In this document: piece after piece, positions 58,994 to 64,000 of the stretch
Position numbering within the stretch: position 1 is the first letter of the stretch
Layout of the letters: every line of letters starts with the position of its first letter
From: Mucilaginibacter gotjawali
GTDB lineage: Bacteria; Bacteroidota; Bacteroidia; Sphingobacteriales; Sphingobacteriaceae
NCBI RefSeq assembly: GCF_002355435.1
Contig: NZ_AP017313.1
Span: 5,456,001 to 5,520,000 of the forward strand
Length of the DNA stretch: 64,000 nt
Direction: 5' to 3'
Position numbers and translations under genes: made by a program
Notes under the pieces: generated by a model
What the model was told of the DNA's origin: nothing
Databases searched by the model: none
Seen by the model: only the letters and a program-made list of their open reading frames with translations

Positions 58994-60746
58994 CCAAAGA
59001 AACCTTCTCCCCGATCTGCTGCCTCCACATGGCATAGTACAATCCTTTTTGATTCAACAGGTCGTAATGCTGACCTGATTCGATGATATGCCCTTTTTCC
59101 AGCACGAAGATCTTATCGGCATGCATAATGGTGGAGAGCCTGTGGGCGATCAGTATCGTAATATGGCTCACCGATTCGGATACATCGCGGATGGTATCGG
59201 TGATCTCTTCTTCGGTGATGGAATCCAACGAGGAGGTAGCTTCGTCAAACACCAAAATATCCGGCCGGCGCAACAATGCACGCGCAATGGAAAGCCGTTG
59301 TTTCTCGCCACCTGAAACTTTTACGCCACCTTCACCGATCACGGTGCTCAGGCCTTTGTCCGCCCTTGCCAGCAGGGTTTGGCAGGCGGCGCGCTGTAAT
59401 ACGTCCATACACTCCTCGTCGGTAGCGCCAGGGCGCACAAACTGCAGGTTCTCGCGGATAGTGCCCGAAAAGAGCTGGGTATCCTGGGTTACAAAACCAA
59501 TTTTTTCGCGCAGCTGATCAAGGTCAATCTCCTTGCTTAAGGTGTTATTGTATAAAATATCACCTTCCAGTGGTTGGTAAAGGCCTACTAATAGTTTAAC
59601 CAGGGTAGTTTTGCCTGATCCTGAGGGCCCTACAAAAGCAATGGTTTCGCCGGCTTTGGTTTCAAAGTTAATATGGTTAAGCGCGTTGCGGTTCGCAGTT
59701 AAGTGTTTAAAGCTTACGTTATCAAATGCCAGTTTATGCACTTTTTCCAATAGCACCGGTTTTTCTGGTTTTGGGTCGATGGGCGTATTCAATATCCCCT
59801 CGAAATTAGCCAGGGAAACCTGTGCCTCGCGCCACGACTGGATCACTGTGCCCAATTCCTGCAAAGGATTAAACAGAAAGAAAGAGTAAAACAAAAACAT
59901 TAAATAATTACCCGGCGTTAGTGTGCCTTTAAAAATTAGAACTAGCAAAACCAACACCATGCAACTGCGCACAAAGTTTACCGTGGTCCCCTGTACGAAA
60001 CTCATGCTGCGTACATATTTTACTTTTTTTAATTCAAGATCGAGGATTTTATAGGTAGTATTATTTAAGCGTTCAATTTCCTGCTTTACCAGGCCCAGGC
60101 TTTTAACAAGTTCAATATTTCTTAATGATTCGGTAGTTGAACCGGCAAGCGCAGTAGTTTGCGAGACGATATTTTTTTGAATGGTTTTTATCCGTTTGCT
60201 TAATGCAAGGCTTACAAACATAATAATTGGAATGGCAGCAAAATAAACCAGCGTTACCATATAATTTACCTTTAAAGAGTAAACGATAACGAACACCATC
60301 CCGATCAAACTCACAAAAAGAACGCTGATGAAGGAGGTAATAAATTTCTCGCTATCCAACCGCACCTTTTGCAATATGCCCAGGGTTTCGCCGCTGCGCT
60401 GGTCCTCAAAAACCTGGTAAGGTAGTTCAAGGGAGTGTTTTAGCCCGTCGGCATACATTTCGGCGCCGGTTTTCTGGGTGATAATATTGGTAAAATAGTC
60501 CTGGAAGTTTTTGGCAATGCGCGATACCATAGCGGCGCCTACAGCCAAACCAATCATACCCAGCGCGCCATAAAAACGATAATCAAAAGAATGTACCTGG
60601 TGGTCTTTTGGAACGATGTATTTGTCCATTATTTTACCGGTGATCATTGGGTCGAGAAGTGAAAAGCCAATGTTAAAACCCGCAAGAGCAAGGGCAAGGA
60701 CTACCACCCAGCGGTGTTTCTTTAAATAGGACAGGAGTATTTTCAT
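58986..60746 (-). CDS. ABC exporter, fused permease and ATPase
   Basis: A 586-residue half-transporter of the MsbA/multidrug type. Six membrane helices in the N-terminal ~320 residues are followed by an ATPase domain with Walker A FVGPSGSGKTTLVKLLVGLY, Q-loop GFVTQDTQLFSGTIRENL, signature KVSGGEKQRLSIARALLRRP and Walker B ILVFDEATSSLDSITE. It has no C39 peptidase domain, so it is not the obvious exporter of the GG-leader peptide at 44.2 kb. The substrate is unknown, possibly lipid or drug. It functions as a dimer. Confidence 0.93.
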   Translation of the reverse strand: MKILLSYLKKHRWVVVLALALAGFNIGFSLLDPMITGKIMDKYIVPKDHQVHSFDYRFYGALGMIGLAVGAAMVSRIAKNFQDYFTNIITQKTGAEMYADGLKHSLELPYQVFEDQRSGETLGILQKVRLDSEKFITSFISVLFVSLIGMVFVIVYSLKVNYMVTLVYFAAIPIIMFVSLALSKRIKTIQKNIVSQTTALAGSTTESLRNIELVKSLGLVKQEIERLNNTTYKILDLELKKVKYVRSMSFVQGTTVNFVRSCMVLVLLVLIFKGTLTPGNYLMFLFYSFFLFNPLQELGTVIQSWREAQVSLANFEGILNTPIDPKPEKPVLLEKVHKLAFDNVSFKHLTANRNALNHINFETKAGETIAFVGPSGSGKTTLVKLLVGLYQPLEGDILYNNTLSKEIDLDQLREKIGFVTQDTQLFSGTIRENLQFVRPGATDEECMDVLQRAACQTLLARADKGLSTVIGEGGVKVSGGEKQRLSIARALLRRPDILVFDEATSSLDSITEEEITDTIRDVSESVSHITILIAHRLSTIMHADKIFVLEKGHIIESGQHYDLLNQKGLYYAMWRQQIGEKVSLEV

Positions 60747-60852
60747 GCTGACTATGAGTGTTTTTCAACAAAAATAAAAAAGCAAACGGGTATTATGGAA
60801 TGTTCGGTTTAATTTGACATTTTACGTATTTTTAGTCTGGATATCTTCCGTC

Positions 60853-61290
60853 ATGCGAAAGCTCGTTTTATTTGTGTTTCTATCGGTATTTTTTGTTGCA
60901 AAATTATTTGCGCAGACCGACACCTCCGCGTTTAGATTTCTAAATCACCTGGTTTTTAAAAATGGCAAAGCGAGGATAACGATAAAGGCCATTTACAGGG
61001 ATTTTCACCGGAGTGGTGACGAACCTGAGTTTCTTAAAATGAGCCAAAAGAAAAAGCTCCGGTACAAAGACTATTTTCTTAGCTGCTGCGGGGGGAGTGC
61101 CATTAGTTTTAGGTTGCCAGCGTCATCGGAACTATATGATATAGTCATGCGACAGGGCATCCAATTCGATATTAACCATAGTAAACCGGGCGACGTTATG
61201 TATTTAACCTGCCTGGTATTCGAGGGTGAGAAACAGTATAACGGCGACCCTTTCCTTGTGGTAACCAATATTTCTGACAAGGCAGACTAA
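60853..61290 (+). CDS. Secreted hypothetical protein
   Basis: A 145-residue exported protein; the signal peptide MRKLVLFVFLSVFFVAKLF ends near AQ (residue 21). The mature part has a Cys-Cys pair (YFLSCCGGS) and a beta-rich tail (GDVMYLTCLVFEGEKQYNGD). No family is recognised. An upstream in-frame ATG at 60814 would block the signal peptide, so ATG 60853 is preferred; tatttttag about 30 nt upstream is a weak -7 candidate. It ends at a terminator shared with frr. Confidence 0.62.
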   Translation: MRKLVLFVFLSVFFVAKLFAQTDTSAFRFLNHLVFKNGKARITIKAIYRDFHRSGDEPEFLKMSQKKKLRYKDYFLSCCGGSAISFRLPASSELYDIVMRQGIQFDINHSKPGDVMYLTCLVFEGEKQYNGDPFLVVTNISDKAD

Positions 61291-61296
61291 AAATAA

Positions 61297-61325
61297 AAAA
61301 GCCACTTCTATCCGAAATGGCTTTT
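61297..61325. terminator. Bidirectional terminator between the hypothetical gene and frr
   Basis: The arms aaaagccactt (61297-61307) and aaatggctttt (61315-61325) pair except at one position. A-tracts and T-tracts at the two ends allow termination on both strands. Confidence 0.75.
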
Positions 61326-61349
61326 AATAAATTATGTGTTTGACCGGTT

Positions 61350-61913
61350 TTATACCGTCATAATATCTTTTTCCTTCGCTGCGGAAAGACTATCCACTTT
61401 GATGATATAAGCATCAGTTAACTTTTGAACTTCGGCTTCGCCAACTTTCATTTCATCTTCTGATACACCTTCAGTTTTTAGTTTCCTGATCTTTTCATTT
61501 GCCTCTTTACGGATATTGCGGATGGCAATTTTGCCGGTTTCAGCTTCAGCCTTGGCTTTTTTTACCAGGTCGCGGCGGCGTTCTTCGGTTAACGGCGGTA
61601 CGTTGATGCGGATGATCACACCGTCGTTTTGCGGGTTAACGCCCAGGTTGGCTTCCATGATGGCTTTTTCAATAGGCCCCAGCAGTGATTTTTCCCATGG
61701 CTGTACCACAATGGTACGCGCATCAGGTGTGTTTACACTGCCCACCTGGCTCAGCGGGGTTGGGCTGCCATAATAATCAACATAAATATCATCCAGCATG
61801 GAAGGGCTGGCCTTACCTGCGCGGATCTTTAATAATTCGCCATCGCAATGGTCAATGGCTTTGTCCATGTGCGCTTTGGCATCGTTAACTTGTTTTTTAA
61901 TGAGTTCGCTCAT
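61350..61913 (-). CDS. frr: Ribosome recycling factor
   Basis: RRF splits post-termination ribosomes together with EF-G. The 187-residue protein has the family start AKAHMDKAIDHCDGELLKIR, the conserved GKASPSMLDDIYVDYYG, GPIEKAIMEANLGVNPQNDG and PPLTEERRRDLVKKAKAEAE, and the C-terminal helix with a DSLSAAKEKDIM end. Length is normal. pyrH, its usual neighbour, is not in the window. Confidence 0.97.
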   Translation of the reverse strand: MSELIKKQVNDAKAHMDKAIDHCDGELLKIRAGKASPSMLDDIYVDYYGSPTPLSQVGSVNTPDARTIVVQPWEKSLLGPIEKAIMEANLGVNPQNDGVIIRINVPPLTEERRRDLVKKAKAEAETGKIAIRNIRKEANEKIRKLKTEGVSEDEMKVGEAEVQKLTDAYIIKVDSLSAAKEKDIMTV

Positions 61914-62118
61914 CGCTTCAGAATTTTGACAAAAATAGTAAAAAGGTTCAATTTACAATTACTATTTGCTGAACGGTTGAATAAGGGAAAAAGTGTGTGG
62001 AGAATAACGTGTGACCACCATACTTTTCAAAATATACCGGGATGATTATCTTAAATAAATAAATTACTGATATCCAAATGCTTTCGAAACATTATCTAAT
62101 ACCGCTGGTTGTACAGCC

Positions 62119-62295
62119 ATGAGAAGTTTAGTTTATATTATAGTGGTTGTGCTGATCATCAGCTGGCTGCTCGGGGGCTTTGCCTTCCACGTGGGCGGCG
62201 ATGCCATCCACATCATTATTGTAATAGCCGTTATTTTGTTATTATTTAACTTATTTGGCAACCATTCCGATTCGTACAGGCGCAGGTGGTGGTAA
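62119..62295 (+). CDS. lmo0937-like (DUF5670-type) small membrane protein
   Basis: A 58-residue protein with two membrane helices (about 4-23 and 29-46), the FHVGGDAIHIIIVIAVIL centre typical of the lmo0937/DUF5670 group, and the basic aromatic end YRRRWW. The group is widespread and often stress-related; no function is established. It stands alone between frr and the aminotransferase. Confidence 0.75.
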   Translation: MRSLVYIIVVVLIISWLLGGFAFHVGGDAIHIIIVIAVILLLFNLFGNHSDSYRRRWW

Positions 62296-62345
62296 CAAGC
62301 AAAATCTGTTTCAAATCGATATTTTCCTTGTGTCCATAGTGATGC

Positions 62346-62389
62346 CTTCGTGCACTTGGTGGTTAATTTTTACCACTAAGTGCACGAAG
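62346..62389. repeat. Hairpin with 18-bp arms near the aminotransferase 3' end
   Basis: The arms cttcgtgcacttggtggt (62346-62363) and accactaagtgcacgaag (62372-62389) pair except at one G-T-type position, with an 8-nt loop. It is followed by cgcaaagatcacgaag words. It lies between convergent genes and may end both transcripts. Confidence 0.65.
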
Positions 62390-62426
62390 ATTTCGCAAAG
62401 ATCACGAAGCGGAGGGGGCAAAGATC

Positions 62427-63623
62427 TTATTTTAATATAGTTTTCAGTGTGTCACACAAAAATTCTATCTCCTCTTCAGTATTATAATAATGGACCGATG
62501 CCCGTACAATGCTGGTTAGGTGGTGTTTATTCATATAGATAAGGGTTGATACCGCTTTGCCGACCGATACATTGATCTGTTTTTCACCCAGCAGGTTTTT
62601 TACAGTCGCGCTGTCCATCCCTTTTACGGAAAAGGTAACAATGCCGCATTGTTGGTCCCCTGCGTCGTGAACGGTTATGCCTTCTATATTTTCCAGCTGG
62701 TTGCGCAACAGTCCGGCTAAATATTGTATGCGCAGCCAGATCCTGTCTACACCAATATCAAGTGCATATTCCACCGCTTTGCCAAGGCCGAGAATCAGGG
62801 CACGATTTTTTTCGTAAAGCTCGAAGCGGCGCGCATCATCGCGCACTTTAAAATCATCTTCCGAAACTGAGGCCGCAGTGGAGCCGTCGATAAAGGTAAG
62901 TTTTAACTGATCCTGTACCGCTTTTCGCACAAATAAAAAACCCGTCCCGCGTGGTGCGCGCAGGTATTTGCGACCGGTTACCGCCAGCATATCGCAACCG
63001 ATCTCTTTTACGTCAACCGGAATTTGCCCGGCACTCTGGCAGGCATCTACCAAATATAAAATACCATGTTTGCGGGCTATTTGGCCAATCTCCACAACCG
63101 GGATCATCCCGCCGGCGGTTGAAGGGATATGCGTAACCGCAATGAGTTTGGTTTTTGGCGAAATGGCTGCTTCCAGAGCCTCCAGTGAAAAATTACCATA
63201 TTCATCATTGAGGATCACTTTAAATTCGATACCCAATGTTTTTTTGGCGTTTAATAAACCGATCAGGTTGGTTACATATTCCATTTCGGTAGTAAGCACC
63301 ACGTCGCCCGGTTTAAAATCAATGCCATTAAATGCCAGCATCCATGCGGTGCTGGCGTTTTCAACCATGGCTATTTCCTCTTTTTCAGCATTAATGAGGC
63401 GGGCTACCAAATCGTAAGTGTTATCTAATTGTTGTTTGTATTTGGCCTCAGTTTCGTAGCCGCCGCATGCGGCTTCTTCAAGCAAATAGTTGATCACCGT
63501 ATCTACCACCACGTCAGGCGGCAGCGAGGCCCCCGCATTATTGAAGTGGACCTTTTGCGCTGTCCCTTTTGTTGCAGCCCTCAATTGTTGTATCTCTTGT
63601 TCGCCGATTAAAGTCGAGTCCAT
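62427..63623 (-). CDS. Class V aminotransferase-fold PLP enzyme
   Basis: A 398-residue PLP enzyme of the cysteine-desulfurase/selenocysteine-lyase-like class V group. The start VHFNNAGASLPPDVV, the VTHIPSTAGGMIPV segment, the PLP-binding Asp and His context VDACQSAGQIPVDV and the Schiff-base lysine in LAVTGRKYLRAPRGTGFLFV are visible. The active-site cysteine loop of SufS is not evident, so C-S or C-N lyase activity (as in EgtE-like proteins) is as likely as desulfuration. It is monocistronic. Confidence 0.88.
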   Translation of the reverse strand: MDSTLIGEQEIQQLRAATKGTAQKVHFNNAGASLPPDVVVDTVINYLLEEAACGGYETEAKYKQQLDNTYDLVARLINAEKEEIAMVENASTAWMLAFNGIDFKPGDVVLTTEMEYVTNLIGLLNAKKTLGIEFKVILNDEYGNFSLEALEAAISPKTKLIAVTHIPSTAGGMIPVVEIGQIARKHGILYLVDACQSAGQIPVDVKEIGCDMLAVTGRKYLRAPRGTGFLFVRKAVQDQLKLTFIDGSTAASVSEDDFKVRDDARRFELYEKNRALILGLGKAVEYALDIGVDRIWLRIQYLAGLLRNQLENIEGITVHDAGDQQCGIVTFSVKGMDSATVKNLLGEKQINVSVGKAVSTLIYMNKHHLTSIVRASVHYYNTEEEIEFLCDTLKTILK

Positions 63624-63792
63624 TTTATTGGTAATTTGTTTAAAACAAAGTAAAAAGATCTAACAATAATAAAACAGATGCAGAAGTTGTAATTTAAAGC
63701 ATAACAGATCAGGTGGTGCTGCTTATTAATTTCTCATCCGATGATGGATAAGCAATAGCTGTAATGGAAGGACAAAATTTTAAATGAACATT

Positions 63793-64000
63793 TTATTCCA
63801 GCGCGTGAGGGAACTGTTGCGACACCAGTTTTTCAACCGGGTAGCCCATGGCTTTGCAGCGGGCAACAATTTCATCGTAAAGCTTTTTGTCCATATGCGG
63901 TTTGCGGCTCATGATAAACAGGAAACGGTAATCTGGATGGCCCACCACAGCCCAGGAATAATCAGGGGCAAGGTCTATCAGCCAGTAATCTACCTTAATT
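63793..64000 (-). CDS. Lipocalin (Blc-like), C-terminal part (partial)
   Basis: Only the last 69 codons are in the window; the gene continues beyond its right edge. The text IKVDYWLIDLAPDYSWAVVG, HPDYRFLFIMSRKPHMDKKL and MGYPVEKLVSQQFPHALE matches the C-terminal strands and helix of bacterial lipocalins of the Blc/apolipoprotein D type, outer-membrane lipid carriers. The N-terminal lipoprotein signal is not visible. Confidence 0.88.
   Translation of the reverse strand, partial: IKVDYWLIDLAPDYSWAVVGHPDYRFLFIMSRKPHMDKKLYDEIVARCKAMGYPVEKLVSQQFPHALE

Noticed and set aside
58986-60746. ABC exporter as transporter for the GG-leader peptide at 44.2 kb
   Set aside because: It lacks an N-terminal C39 peptidase domain and is 14 kb away.

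Overview
The window looks like a chromosomal segment of a Bacteroidota bacterium, most likely Sphingobacteriaceae and close to Mucilaginibacter or Pedobacter. The evidence is gene content and layout: parA-parB-DUF5683-dapB-lepB, the rpmB-rpmG-DUF4295-ftsY-rimO block, bacillithiol synthesis (bshC), DUF3857/transglutaminase-like exported proteins, a SusC-type segment, an ISAon1-type element, promoters fitting TTG-N18-20-TAnnTTTG, and almost no Shine-Dalgarno sequences. The genus is an inference. No rRNA, tRNA or CRISPR array was found.

Layout. 0-5.8 kb: chromosome partition genes, lysine synthesis (dapB) and two tandem signal peptidases. 5.9-13.5 kb, minus strand: a malate/L-lactate dehydrogenase-family enzyme, an RBBP9-like hydrolase, a frameshifted bshC, rimO, ftsY and the ribosomal-protein block; the gaps hold many inverted repeats, including a 216-bp MITE-like element with 20-bp inverted ends and a 10-bp target duplication. 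13.7-17.9 kb: a decayed accessory patch (half of a DUF6934 gene, half of a GNAT gene, a yoeB toxin gene with two stop codons beside an intact antitoxin-like gene) around acs. 18-22.5 kb: Uma2 protein, the surE-membrane protein-lpxB operon, two small genes and an MFS transporter. 22.5-24.6 kb: an AT-rich gap with a possible small RNA, then the IS element. 24.8-31.9 kb: secreted glycosidase, amidase, dehydrogenase, YceI and DUF5777 genes. 31.9-36.6 kb: two truncated histidine-kinase-like proteins, exonuclease III and twin acyltransferases.

36.7-44.4 kb is the most unusual part. An overlapping operon encodes a TPR plus YwqK/MORN-repeat secreted protein, a lipoprotein with an intact transglutaminase-like triad, and a paralogue without the catalytic cysteine. 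A small double-glycine-leader peptide with six cysteines follows, separated by a terminator. 44.5-49.2 kb holds an orphan ABC ATPase, DUF2892 and Crp/Fnr genes, an SDR enzyme and a sugar isomerase. 49.6-56.0 kb is one giant alpha-2-macroglobulin gene carrying a SusC-like insert. 56.3-58.9 kb is a four-gene unit: an unknown soluble protein, an unknown membrane protein, a NarL-type sensor kinase and its response regulator. The rest holds an ABC exporter, frr, small membrane proteins, a class V aminotransferase and a partial lipocalin.

A recurring theme is intergenic inverted repeats whose arms are built from 7-8-nt words with the spacers permuted between arms (2.6, 5.8, 12.5 and 58.9 kb); I know of no name for them.
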